Part shown: piece after piece, positions 18,079 to 26,710 of the stretch
Layout: the number at the start of each line of letters is the position of its first letter
How positions within the stretch are numbered: the stretch's first letter is position 1
Assembly (NCBI RefSeq): GCF_049472675.1
Contig: NZ_JAPNXM010000005.1
Coordinates: forward strand, 62,001-126,000
Source: Deferribacter thermophilus
Lineage (GTDB): Bacteria > Chrysiogenota > Deferribacteres > Deferribacterales > Deferribacteraceae
DNA length: 64,000 nt
Direction of reading: 5' to 3'
Position numbers and translations under genes: made by a program
Notes under the pieces: model-generated
Told to the model about the DNA's origin: nothing
Database searches by the model: none
The model's input: the letters and a program-made list of their open reading frames with translations, nothing else

Positions 18079-19466
18079 TAAACATGTTGCTCAATAAATT
18101 TTTTTACAACAGATACATCATTTGGCATATCATAAACCCTTTTCTCTTTATCAAATAGTTTTTGAATTCTGTCAGGGATTACAGGCTCTTTATTAATAGC
18201 TTTTTTAACTGCATCAATAAATTTTGCTGGATGAGCAGTTGAAAGACAGATAAATTTTTCTTCATATTTATCTTTTAGTTTTAGAGCACCATCCACACCA
18301 CATGCTGTGTGAGGATCCAAAATGTAACCTTTTTTATGATACACACTATTAATCACTTTTAAGGTCTCAGAGTTATCAGTGGTAGTAGAATCAAAATCTT
18401 GATGAACCTTTTTTAGTTCTTCAGTAGAAAACTTGATAAACCTTTCTCTCCTTAAATTTTCCATTGAAGCTTTTACTTTGTCTGCATCCTCATCATATAA
18501 ATAAAATAGATATCTTTCAAAATTACTTGCAATCTGAATATCCATCGAAGGTGAGTATGTTTGTACAACACCCTTTATGCTATAATCACCATACTGAACA
18601 AACCTGTGCAATATATTATTCTCATTAGTTGCTATGACCAATTTGTTCACTGGTAGCCCCATCATCTTTGCGTAAAAACCTGCTAAAATATTCCCAAAAT
18701 TCCCTGTAGGAACAATGAAATTTATTTTATCAAGCCTTTCACTCTCTTTTGTCTGCAAGTAGGCATAAAAATAATAAACAATTTGAGCTAAGACCCTTGC
18801 CCAATTTATAGAATTAATTGATCCGAGACTATACTTTCTCTTAAAATCCAGATCAGAAAAAATTTCTTTTACAATATACTGACAATCATCAAAAGTCCCA
18901 TCTACAGCAAGATTAAACACATTCTCATCAAGAACTGTTGTCATTTGAAGCTCTTGAATTTTACTCACACGCCCTTTTGGATGCAAAATAAATATCTTTA
19001 CCCCTTTTTTACCCCTTACTCCATATATGGCAGCGCTACCCGTATCACCACTAGTAGCCCCAATTATATTTAAATTTTCCCCTTTTTCTCCTAATACATA
19101 TTCAAACAAATTCCCTAAAAATTGTAATGCCACATCTTTAAAAGCTAATGTTGGGCCATGAAAAAGCTCTAAAAGATAAAAATCATCAAGATCTACTAAA
19201 GGAACTATTTTCGATGTATCAAAAGTTTTATAACTTTCATCAATTAATCTTTTCAAAACCTCTTTATCGATATCCCCAACAAATTTACTCATAATATAAA
19301 AAGCAACATCTTGATAATTTTTATCTTTTAGAGCCATCAAATCATCTTGGGTAATAGAAGGGATACTCTCAGGGATTAATAAACCACCATCATCAGCAAG
19401 CCCCATCAAAACTGCTTCTTTAAAGCTAATACCCTTAATTAAACCTCTTGTACTTTTATACTTCAT
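18078..19466 (-). CDS. thrC: Threonine synthase
   Basis: ThrC converts O-phosphohomoserine to threonine with PLP. The 462-residue product is of the longer type. The PLP lysine lies in GPTLAFKDVALQFLG, the phosphate-binding loop in GATSGDTGSAAI, and the N-terminus MKYKSTRGLIKGISFKEAVLMGL is typical. I chose the ATG at 19466 because GAGG stands six bases upstream; the open frame's earlier TTG at 19478 lies in the ribosome site itself. Threonine synthesis here is grouped with queuosine genes, probably by simple operon accretion. Confidence 0.96.
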   Translation of the reverse strand: MKYKSTRGLIKGISFKEAVLMGLADDGGLLIPESIPSITQDDLMALKDKNYQDVAFYIMSKFVGDIDKEVLKRLIDESYKTFDTSKIVPLVDLDDFYLLELFHGPTLAFKDVALQFLGNLFEYVLGEKGENLNIIGATSGDTGSAAIYGVRGKKGVKIFILHPKGRVSKIQELQMTTVLDENVFNLAVDGTFDDCQYIVKEIFSDLDFKRKYSLGSINSINWARVLAQIVYYFYAYLQTKESERLDKINFIVPTGNFGNILAGFYAKMMGLPVNKLVIATNENNILHRFVQYGDYSIKGVVQTYSPSMDIQIASNFERYLFYLYDEDADKVKASMENLRRERFIKFSTEELKKVHQDFDSTTTDNSETLKVINSVYHKKGYILDPHTACGVDGALKLKDKYEEKFICLSTAHPAKFIDAVKKAINKEPVIPDRIQKLFDKEKRVYDMPNDVSVVKKFIEQHV

Positions 19467-19483
19467 AATACACCTCAAAAATT

Positions 19484-19512
19484 AAATAAAAGAGGGGAGA
19501 AGCTCACCCCTC
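19484..19512 (-). terminator. Intrinsic terminator after ndk
   Basis: On the minus strand a GAGGGG/CCCCTC stem with a nine-base loop is followed by TTTTATTT. It begins two bases after the ndk stop, so ndk is probably transcribed as a single gene, separately from thrC. Confidence 0.8.
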
Positions 19513-19514
19513 CC

Positions 19515-19934
19515 TTATACTAATTCTATTTGTGAGAAGAAGTAACCAATTTCAAATGCGGCTGTCTCAGGCGCATCAGAACCATGAACCGCATTGTTGT
19601 CAATATTTTTTCCAAACTCTTTTCTCAAAGTTCCTTCCTCTGCATCAGCTGGGTTTGTCGCACCCATCAATTTTCTCCAATCCTTAATAGCATTCTCTTT
19701 CTCTAAAACCATTACAATAGATGGGCCAGAGCTCATAAAATCTGTCAGAGCTTCAAAAAAGGGTTTTTCTTTATGAACATAATAAAACCCCTTTGCAACC
19801 TCTTTTGTCATCCATATTTTTTTCATCCCAACTATTTTAAAACCTTCATCTTCAATTCTCTGAATAATTTTACCTGACACACCCATCTTAACTGCATCAG
19901 GTTTTATAATAGCAAGTGTTCTTTCTACAGCCAT
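19515..19934 (-). CDS. ndk: Nucleoside diphosphate kinase
   Basis: Ndk moves phosphate from ATP to other nucleoside diphosphates through a phosphohistidine. The 139-residue chain has the active-site block NNAVHGSDAPETA with His117 and begins with the usual ERTLAIIKPDAVKMG. AGGAGG lies seven bases before the ATG. It stands alone between its own promoter region and a terminator. Confidence 0.98.
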   Translation of the reverse strand: MAVERTLAIIKPDAVKMGVSGKIIQRIEDEGFKIVGMKKIWMTKEVAKGFYYVHKEKPFFEALTDFMSSGPSIVMVLEKENAIKDWRKLMGATNPADAEEGTLRKEFGKNIDNNAVHGSDAPETAAFEIGYFFSQIELV

Positions 19935-20069
19935 ACTTTTTACCTCCTGTTATAATTTGAGAGTGTATAAATATCAGTTTTCTTGAAAAAATCAACTTTT
20001 TAAGAAAAAAAGTATAAATTTATTGCATATAAATATAATTTTGTATATCTTTCTTGCTCTGGAGGCATT

Positions 20070-20672
20070 ATGGGAATTATCAAAGGGAGTTTGACCTTTT
20101 TTAGATTAGGCTATCAAAACGAATTTAATCTTTCTATAACAGAAATTGCAGAAAAACTAAAAGAATACTCTTTTGAAAATCTTTATGATGAACTAAGAGC
20201 TGTAAACTATGGTTTTACACCATTTTTATACCCTACAGCAGAAAATTTTGATGAAGCAGAAATATTTTTCAATGAATATATGCTTTTTACTGTTAGAATC
20301 GATGAAAAAAAGATTAACTCAAATTTTTTTAACATAGAGTTAGAAAAAAAGAAAAAGGAGCTTTTATCCCAATCAAACAAAGAAAAATTAACAAAATCTG
20401 ATATCGATTTCCTTAAAAACTCTGTTACAAAAACATTACTTAATTCCACTACCCCTTCTACCACAATTGTTGAAGTGATTTTAGACTCTAATAACAACTT
20501 CGTTTATATAAACAAGCTTAACTCCAAAATTTTTGATGCTCTATCTCATCTCTTCAGAATTGCTTTTGATATAAATCTTTACAGAGAATCATTTGCAGAA
20601 ATACTTAAGCGTAATTTAAGAGATTTATCAATATTGGATAATTTACTAAACAGCTTGCCCACAACAATATAA
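20070..20672 (+). CDS. RdgC-like protein, N-terminal half
   Basis: The 200-residue protein resembles the N-terminal and central part of RdgC, a ring-forming DNA-binding protein linked to recombination. The opening MGIIKGSLTFFRL resembles the MxxLRGSLTYxRF start I recall for RdgC-like proteins of other phyla. The central part (a strand FTVRIDEKKI, a charged helix, then LLNSTTPSTTIVEVILDS) follows the RdgC order of strand, long charged helix, a serine/threonine/proline turn and strand. The chain stops where the RdgC C-terminal domain should begin, and the next gene supplies that part. GGAGG lies five bases before the ATG. Recognition is from remembered family features, so moderate. Confidence 0.5.
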   Translation: MGIIKGSLTFFRLGYQNEFNLSITEIAEKLKEYSFENLYDELRAVNYGFTPFLYPTAENFDEAEIFFNEYMLFTVRIDEKKINSNFFNIELEKKKKELLSQSNKEKLTKSDIDFLKNSVTKTLLNSTTPSTTIVEVILDSNNNFVYINKLNSKIFDALSHLFRIAFDINLYRESFAEILKRNLRDLSILDNLLNSLPTTI

Positions 20673-20686
20673 TAAAGGGGGGATTT

Positions 20687-21184
20687 TTGAGCAAAGAAGT
20701 AAAAAAAGATATCTCTTTTCTTGAAAACGAATATCTCACCTATTTATTAATAGAATATTTTTTAGGTAATAACACAATCCAAGTTAATGACCTGCTTCTA
20801 AGTTTTAATCTAACTAACTCAATATATCTTGAAGATATTGACCATCAAGAAAAAGTGAACATAATTAGTGATAACTTATCAGAAAACAAAGAGCTGATTA
20901 CATCACTGAAAAACTCAAAAAAGGTATCTCAACTTACACTAAAACTATCTTCTCAACACATAGAAATCGAAGCCACATTCAAAACAAAACCCCTTAGAAT
21001 AACAGGGATAAAAGCCCCGACCACTAAAAGTGAAGATTTGAGCGACAATGTCTTAGAAAGAATTTTATATCTAAAATTAGTTTATGAATTCTTCGATAAA
21101 ACTCTTTTATACTTTGCAAAAATCCGCACAACTGATGAGTGGCATAACAAAATAAAACAGTTCCGCAATAAAATTTCTCATTAA
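20687..21184 (+). CDS. RdgC-like protein, C-terminal half
   Basis: This 165-residue protein follows the previous gene after 14 bp, with its own strong ribosome site AAGGGGGG and an apparent TTG start. Its order of elements (a NLSENKELITSLKNSKKV helix, a LTLKLSSQHIEIEATF strand pair, LRITGIKAP, then a long helical end LYLKLVYEFFDKTLLYFAKIR) parallels the C-terminal domain of E. coli RdgC. There the matching parts are an E-I-x-x-x-I-x-x-G-K-V helix, a L-A-L-D-W strand and a LKFCDEL turn. The separate ribosome site argues for a genuine split gene rather than a sequencing frameshift. Confidence 0.45.
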   Translation: MSKEVKKDISFLENEYLTYLLIEYFLGNNTIQVNDLLLSFNLTNSIYLEDIDHQEKVNIISDNLSENKELITSLKNSKKVSQLTLKLSSQHIEIEATFKTKPLRITGIKAPTTKSEDLSDNVLERILYLKLVYEFFDKTLLYFAKIRTTDEWHNKIKQFRNKISH

Positions 21185-21189
21185 ATTTA

Positions 21190-21220
21190 TTTACAATTTA
21201 TTCAAAACTTATGCTATAAT
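21190..21220 (+). promoter_or_regulatory. Promoter of the histidine kinase gene (leaderless start)
   Basis: TTACAA (21191-21196), an 18-base spacer and a perfect TATAAT (21215-21220) with an extended TG element (TGCTATAAT). The -10 ends five bases before the ATG at 21226, so the transcript should start at or within a base or two of the initiation codon. No ribosome-binding sequence precedes the ATG, consistent with a leaderless mRNA. Confidence 0.6.
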
Positions 21221-21225
21221 TAATT

Positions 21226-22668
21226 ATGCATTTAGTTAGTTTATTAGAAGAATTATATAATATAGATATCTCAAAACTGTTTATATTTTCCCACAATAAT
21301 ATTCTAATCTCTTATATAAAAAGAAATGAATCTGACTTTTTCAGTGAGGTGGAAATAGAAAATTATAGATTGGAACTATTTTACAACTCTCCCGAAAAAT
21401 TAAATGACAATCAGATAAACCAGATTAAATTGATTTTACTTTCATGTGCAACTACTTTTAATAGCACAGCAATTATCGATGTTACATACTTACTTGAAAG
21501 TATTTTAAGTGATCAAAGTATTGAAAAAACATTAGACAATACTCTATTAAAACTCATTACAGAGGATGACATCTTTAGCGCAGGTTTATATCTCTTTAAT
21601 AGTAAACTTTTCCAATTAAGAGGGTTACTTTATCAATCCAAAACCAAAACTTTAATGAAAGGTATAAATTTTAAAAAAGAAATTATTGAGCTTAAAGAAA
21701 GGAATAATTTTAGTGATATACTCTTTTTTGAACAGATAAAAGAAGTGGATGAATTAAACAATGAATTATTCCCATATAAAAATTATGGTATTGGTATTTA
21801 TACAAACAAAGGGCCTTTGGGTTTATTAGTAATTTCTACTAAAGAAGCAGAGCTATCTAAGATTAACAATCTGCTTGTTATATATTCAAAAATCTTAGCA
21901 ATAACTTTTAGTTTTAAGTCTTTAATCCAAAGGTATAAATTTGCTGTCAACGATTTAGATTTCTTTAAAAATAATCTCTTCTACAATAATAACTTGATAA
22001 ATTTAGGTAAACTTACTGCATCTATTGCCCATGAGTTGAAAAACCCATTGGTTTCTATTGGCGGATTCACGGAAAGGGTCATCAAATTAAACACCGATGA
22101 AAGACTAAATACTTATCTAAAAATCATAAAAAATGAAGTAAACAGGATGGAACAACTCATAAACGATCTATTGTTATACTCAAAATCACTCAAATTATCT
22201 GTTGATGAAATTAATATTTTAAGTTTAGTTGAAGAAGTCTTAACAATACTTTATGAAAAAATTAAAGAAAAAGAAGCTGAAGTAAAACTACATATCAACA
22301 ACACAGAAACTTTAAATGTTGATAAATCGAAAATTATGCAAGTATTAGTCAATATTATCAAAAATAGTCTTGATGCTTTTAGTGATACAAAAAACAATAT
22401 TATTGAAATAAGATCTTTCGATAACGAAAAATATAAAATTTTAGAGATAACAGATAATGCTGGAGGGATACCCACATCCGAACTACCTAAAATTTTTACC
22501 CCTTTTTATACCACCAAAGAGAATGGGACTGGTCTTGGTTTACCTATTTGCAAAAAAATAATGGAAGCACATGGAGGTGATATAAAAATATTCTCTGAAA
22601 ATAACCAAACTAAAATACAATTATTTTTTAAAAAAGAGGTGCAATATGAAGAAAATACTTATTATTGA
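21226..22668 (+). CDS. Soluble sensor histidine kinase
   Basis: This 480-residue two-component kinase has no membrane helix or signal peptide, so it senses a cytoplasmic cue or receives input from a partner. Residues 1 to about 245 form a GAF-like input region without a recognised ligand. The H-box LTASIAHELKNPL contains the phosphorylated His269. The ATPase domain shows the N-box VLVNIIKNSLDAF, G1 DNAGGIP, the F-box FTPFYTTK and G2 GTGLGLPICKKI. The last 23 bases overlap the receiver gene, whose ribosome site lies inside this gene. It has a strong promoter and no leader. Confidence 0.93.
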   Translation: MHLVSLLEELYNIDISKLFIFSHNNILISYIKRNESDFFSEVEIENYRLELFYNSPEKLNDNQINQIKLILLSCATTFNSTAIIDVTYLLESILSDQSIEKTLDNTLLKLITEDDIFSAGLYLFNSKLFQLRGLLYQSKTKTLMKGINFKKEIIELKERNNFSDILFFEQIKEVDELNNELFPYKNYGIGIYTNKGPLGLLVISTKEAELSKINNLLVIYSKILAITFSFKSLIQRYKFAVNDLDFFKNNLFYNNNLINLGKLTASIAHELKNPLVSIGGFTERVIKLNTDERLNTYLKIIKNEVNRMEQLINDLLLYSKSLKLSVDEINILSLVEEVLTILYEKIKEKEAEVKLHINNTETLNVDKSKIMQVLVNIIKNSLDAFSDTKNNIIEIRSFDNEKYKILEITDNAGGIPTSELPKIFTPFYTTKENGTGLGLPICKKIMEAHGGDIKIFSENNQTKIQLFFKKEVQYEENTYY

Positions 22669-22999
22669 TGATGACCCCAATATAAGAAGCTTTTATCGAG
22701 AATTTTTAGAAGAAAACGGTTTTACTGTTATTGAAGCTGAAAATGGCTTTGAAGGGGTAAAAATCTTTAGAGAAGAATCTCCTAACCTGATTTTATTAGA
22801 TATCAATATGCCAGAAAAAAGTGGGCTTGATATTTTAAAAGAGATAAAAAAGAGAAATGATAAAGTCCCTATATTTCTGTTAACGGCTCATGAAGATTAT
22901 AAAAGAGATTTTTCAGCTCTATATGCCGATGAATATTTTGTAAAAAATAAAAACCCAGAAATTATTTTAAAAAGGATAAATAAATATTTAGAGTCATAA
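22646..22999 (+). CDS. Single-domain response regulator
   Basis: A stand-alone receiver of 117 residues with no output domain. The acidic pair is at residues 8-10 (IDDDPN), the phosphorylated Asp52 is in LLDINMPEKSG, the conserved threonine in LLTAHED, and the lysine in FVKNKNP. GAGGTG lies four bases before the ATG inside the kinase gene, so kinase and receiver are made together. It likely acts by protein contact, like CheY or a phosphorelay carrier; its target is not visible here. Confidence 0.93.
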   Translation: MKKILIIDDDPNIRSFYREFLEENGFTVIEAENGFEGVKIFREESPNLILLDINMPEKSGLDILKEIKKRNDKVPIFLLTAHEDYKRDFSALYADEYFVKNKNPEIILKRINKYLES

Positions 23000-23002
23000 A
23001 AA

Positions 23003-23035
23003 GCTGGTATCAATAATGATACCAGCCTCCTTTTT
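23003..23035. terminator. Bidirectional terminator between receiver and transketolase genes
   Basis: A ten-base-pair perfect stem GCTGGTATCA / TGATACCAGC with an ATAA loop, followed by CTCCTTTTT on the plus strand and preceded by AAAA, which becomes a T-run on the minus strand. It serves the two converging genes. Confidence 0.92.
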
Positions 23036-24929
23036 ATAGATATGTCAAAATATCAGCTGCTACAGCTTCTGGAGCTAACCCAATGAGCTCAAAAATTTGA
23101 TCAGGTTTGCCAGAATATGAGTAATTTTTAACACCAAACTTTATAAGTTTTATACCATAACCTCTTTCAGCAATATAGTCTGCTAAAATGGAACCTAAGC
23201 CTGTATTAATATTATGGTCTTCATAAGTAATCCAAATTTTACTATCTTTAAATTTTTCCAAAACCTCTTCATCCAATTTAAAAGGTGTCGATACATTTAA
23301 AACTGCAAGATTTTTATTGGCAGATTTTACAATCTCATGCACTTTAATGGCACGAGACAACATAGAACCATAACTAAACAAAGGTATTTCCCCATCTCTA
23401 ACTATGTCTATTTTTCCATATTTAAACTCATAATCTTCACCAAAAAAAGGGTTTCCATTCTCATCTGAAATAATAGGTGTTTTTGACCTACCCATAGCTA
23501 TTAAAAAGTTCCCATACTCTTTAGCTGCATATCTGACAGTCCTATCTGTTTGATTTGGATCAGCAGGAACAATCACTTTAAAGCCATAAAGATTCCTCAT
23601 TGCACCAATATAATCAATACATTGGTGAGTTTTGCCATCCTCTCCCACATCTATACCCACATGAGTTGTAACAACCTTTAAGTTTGTATCATTTATATCA
23701 TTTAATCGTTGCTGGTTAAAAGTCTCATCAATACCAAATACTCCAAAATCTGCAAAAAAAGGGACCACCCCATTTACACTTGCAGCTCCAGCACAAACTG
23801 CCGTATGATGCTCCTGAATCCCTGCTTCATAAAAATTTTCTGCAAACTCTTTTGCCACCTTATCAGTTTTTACTGAACCTGCCAGATCACAATCAAAAAC
23901 TATTACCTGAGTTTTATTGTTTGCCATATTTATCTGAACAAGCTCAGTGATGGCATTTCCAAAAGCACTCCTATTGTCCATAGAGATATCTATTCCATAA
24001 GTTTTAGAAAATCCCGTATCTACACTAACATCGTATCTAAAAATTTCATGCGCTGACTCATCAAAAACAAACTGTTTTCTCATCTCTTTGTACTTCTCAA
24101 GATCATTTTCAAGTCCCAGCTCTTTTAGGGCAGCATCAAGTTGTTCTTCACTCAAAGGCTTTCCATGATAAACCTCTTTATTCTCCATAAAAGAGACACC
24201 TTTACCCATCACAGTTTTTGCTAATATCAAAACTGGCCTTGCTATCTTTTTAGCTTGATAAATTGCATCAGCAATCTCTTTGATATTGTGCCCATCTATT
24301 TCAAGGACTGCCCAACCAGAAGCAATATATTCATCCTTTATATTTTGAGGCATAACCTCATTTATATCACCGCTAATCTGCAATTTATTATAATCCACAA
24401 AAGCTATCAAGTTATCTAAATTATATTTAACAGCAAACCTTCTTGCCTCGCTAATTTGTCCTTTTTGCTGCTCACCATCCCCCATAAAGCAGTAAACATC
24501 ATACTGGACACCTAAATGCTTTGCCGCAAGAGCCATCCCGCAGGCTGCTGACAAACCTTGGCCTAAATTACCTGTAGTCCATTCTACACCTGGCACCATT
24601 CTCTCGATATGCCCCTCAAAGATACTCCCAGCCAATCTAAAATAAGCAATTGCCTCATCAATATCAAAAAACCCATTTCTACCAAGTGCAGAATAAACAC
24701 CTGGAGAAGTATGTCCATGAGAAACAATTACTCTATCTCTATCCAAACTTCTATAATTTTCAGGTGAAATATTAGCTATTTTATATACTGTCAAATACAT
24801 ATCAATAGATGACATTGAACCACCAGGGTGACCACTCCCTGCCAAAGTTGTCATTTTCAAAATATCGCCACGACACAAAACAGCAAGCTTTTCTAATTCT
24901 TTTATTTCAGCTTCGCTAAGTTTTTTCAT
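23034..24929 (-). CDS. tkt: Transketolase
   Basis: Transketolase moves two-carbon units between sugar phosphates in the pentose phosphate pathway, using thiamine diphosphate. The single 631-residue chain is full length. The N-terminal domain has LAGSGHPGGSMSSIDMY, the thiamine-diphosphate motif MGDGEQQKGQ ending in FVDYNK, and VSHGHTSPG. The middle pyrimidine-binding domain has FEAGIQEHHTAVCAGAA-type features (printed as YEAGIQEHH), and the C-terminal domain ends with TYEDHNINTGLGS. GGAG stands before the ATG. It converges on the receiver gene and is transcribed alone. Confidence 0.96.
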   Translation of the reverse strand: MKKLSEAEIKELEKLAVLCRGDILKMTTLAGSGHPGGSMSSIDMYLTVYKIANISPENYRSLDRDRVIVSHGHTSPGVYSALGRNGFFDIDEAIAYFRLAGSIFEGHIERMVPGVEWTTGNLGQGLSAACGMALAAKHLGVQYDVYCFMGDGEQQKGQISEARRFAVKYNLDNLIAFVDYNKLQISGDINEVMPQNIKDEYIASGWAVLEIDGHNIKEIADAIYQAKKIARPVLILAKTVMGKGVSFMENKEVYHGKPLSEEQLDAALKELGLENDLEKYKEMRKQFVFDESAHEIFRYDVSVDTGFSKTYGIDISMDNRSAFGNAITELVQINMANNKTQVIVFDCDLAGSVKTDKVAKEFAENFYEAGIQEHHTAVCAGAASVNGVVPFFADFGVFGIDETFNQQRLNDINDTNLKVVTTHVGIDVGEDGKTHQCIDYIGAMRNLYGFKVIVPADPNQTDRTVRYAAKEYGNFLIAMGRSKTPIISDENGNPFFGEDYEFKYGKIDIVRDGEIPLFSYGSMLSRAIKVHEIVKSANKNLAVLNVSTPFKLDEEVLEKFKDSKIWITYEDHNINTGLGSILADYIAERGYGIKLIKFGVKNYSYSGKPDQIFELIGLAPEAVAADILTYL

Positions 24930-24963
24930 TATACACTCCGACTATATAAATTTTGTTTTCGCA

Positions 24964-24992
24964 CTATTAACAAACTAACATAACATTGTCAA
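24964..24992 (-). promoter_or_regulatory. Candidate transketolase promoter
   Basis: A perfect -35 TTGACA (minus strand, 24987-24992), a 17-base spacer and the weak -10 TAATAG (24964-24969), about 35 bases before the transketolase ATG. The -35 is good and the -10 poor. Confidence 0.35.
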
Positions 24993-25069
24993 TTTATCTT
25001 TTATTTCAAATTCTATTGAATTTTTATATCAAAAATATAAAATACAAAAAAATTAATATGAGGTTAACA

Positions 25070-25726
25070 ATGAAAAAAATAATCTTTTTACTTTTCACTT
25101 TTTTCCTAATTTTATTTTTAGGATGTTCACAGAAAACAGCCACATTAGAAAAATCTATCGATAAATCTTTACAGAAAAACCCATACGAAATAATTAAAGT
25201 AATCCTTGATAAAAATTCTCCTACTAACGACTACAAATATTATAAAACTTATCATTCTGATGATAACAGATTATTAGCCTTTACATGGGTGCATAAAAAA
25301 TTGGACAAATTTTATATAAAAACTCTCGAGCTTTATGACAATAATCATACAACTAAAATTAATAAATTTTTTGGTGCAAATTATGTAAAAGTCATTAATG
25401 GAAATATTTACAGCTGTTATGGGACTTCTTTGAAAGAACCTGTAATAACAAAAAATGGGGTAAAAGTTGACTGGTACCTTTTCGATAGAGGAGAATGCAA
25501 GCAAACATTTAATATAAAAGTAAAAAATAATGACGATGCTACAAAGCTTGCTGATGCTTTACAGTCAATTATAAACCTTTATCCAGATAAGAAAAACCGT
25601 TTTGATTCATATAGAAAACCTGAGACAAAAGATGATAAAGAGAATAACAGATGTAGTGTTGATAAAATCATAAAGATGAAAGAGATAGGCTTAACCACTG
25701 AAGAGATAAAAAAGATTTGTGAATAA
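25070..25726 (+). CDS. Putative lipoprotein with SHOCT-like C-terminal helix
   Basis: Function unknown. From the ATG at 25070 (GAGG six bases upstream; the frame opens earlier but without a ribosome site) the protein has 218 residues. It begins with a lipoprotein-type signal (MKKIIFLLFTFFLILFLGC), modifiable at Cys19, although phenylalanine three residues before the cysteine is unusual. The last 25 residues (KIIKMKEIGLTTEEIKKICE) resemble the short C-terminal SHOCT-type oligomerisation helix. The middle is a mixed alpha/beta domain with several aromatic residues. Likely anchored in a membrane facing the periplasm. Confidence 0.7.
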   Translation: MKKIIFLLFTFFLILFLGCSQKTATLEKSIDKSLQKNPYEIIKVILDKNSPTNDYKYYKTYHSDDNRLLAFTWVHKKLDKFYIKTLELYDNNHTTKINKFFGANYVKVINGNIYSCYGTSLKEPVITKNGVKVDWYLFDRGECKQTFNIKVKNNDDATKLADALQSIINLYPDKKNRFDSYRKPETKDDKENNRCSVDKIIKMKEIGLTTEEIKKICE

Positions 25727-25736
25727 GTTATCATAG

Positions 25737-26645
25737 ATGACAGCACTTTTTGCTATTTTCATCAAGACAGTTTTACCTATCTTTATCATTATTGCTTTTG
25801 CTTATATTTATAACAAAATAAAAAACATTGATTTTAAATACATTACCGATGTCACACTTACTATTTTTGCTCCCATATTTGTATTTCATTCACTAATGTC
25901 TCATAAAATTGAAACACACACCCTATATAAGCCTTTTATTTTTATGATTATTCTTATTAGTATGCTAATATTGATTGCTTCAATTACTTTTAAAATACAT
26001 AACTTTGATGATAAATACAAAATACCTTTCATACTCTCAGTATCCATGATCAACGTGGGAAACTTTGGGCTTCCATTGATTAGTTTCGCCTATGGTGAAA
26101 AAGGGGTTTTATATTCGATTATATACTTTGTAGTATTTAATATACCTCTTTCCACTTTGGCAATTATGCTCTCCTCAAACGAAAAAAACCTCCTTTTGGC
26201 CATTAAAGATGTTATAAAAATCCCCTTAATACACGCATTTATACTAGCAATAATCTTTTCTGAGCTAAAAATTACTCTACCAGACTTTATAGAAAAACCT
26301 TTTAGCTTGATGTCAAACGCCACAATCCCATTACTGATTTTTATATTAGGGCTTCAACTATCAAAAATTAGTATCTCATCAAAACTATTAAAACCTGCTT
26401 TACTTTCCGTATCTTTAAGATTAATTGCTTCTCCAATAATTGCTATTTTAATAGCTAAAATTTTAAATATTAATGGTGTTGAAAAACAGGTAGCTATTGT
26501 TCAAACATCAGCTCCTAGCGCTCTCTTGCCCCTTATGTACGCTATAAAATTTAATAAATCCCCAGAGTTTTTATCTACAACAATACTTTTATCTACAATA
26601 CTTTCTGGAATAACTCTCCCTGTACTAATTTCATGTTTGACTTAA
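25737..26645 (+). CDS. AEC-family (auxin efflux carrier-like) transporter
   Basis: A 302-residue inner-membrane carrier with about ten hydrophobic segments in two halves, matching the AEC family, whose bacterial members move organic acids such as malate. Family signs are the opening KTVLPIFIIIAFAYIYNK, the segment SMINVGNFGLPLISFAYGE in helix 4 and the closing QTSAPSALLPLMYAIKF with the broken-helix proline. The ATG lies ten bases after the lipoprotein stop with a weak ribosome site. Substrate unknown. Confidence 0.88.
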   Translation: MTALFAIFIKTVLPIFIIIAFAYIYNKIKNIDFKYITDVTLTIFAPIFVFHSLMSHKIETHTLYKPFIFMIILISMLILIASITFKIHNFDDKYKIPFILSVSMINVGNFGLPLISFAYGEKGVLYSIIYFVVFNIPLSTLAIMLSSNEKNLLLAIKDVIKIPLIHAFILAIIFSELKITLPDFIEKPFSLMSNATIPLLIFILGLQLSKISISSKLLKPALLSVSLRLIASPIIAILIAKILNINGVEKQVAIVQTSAPSALLPLMYAIKFNKSPEFLSTTILLSTILSGITLPVLISCLT

Positions 26646-26710
26646 AAAGCAATTTCTCTATTATAAAGAAAATGAATGATGCGCAAATTTATCAAAAAAA
26701 GAGGTGATTC

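Noticed and set aside
20070..21184. A frameshifted single rdgC pseudogene
   Set aside because: Both parts are intact, spaced by 14 bp, and the second has its own strong ribosome site; an ancient split is the simpler reading.
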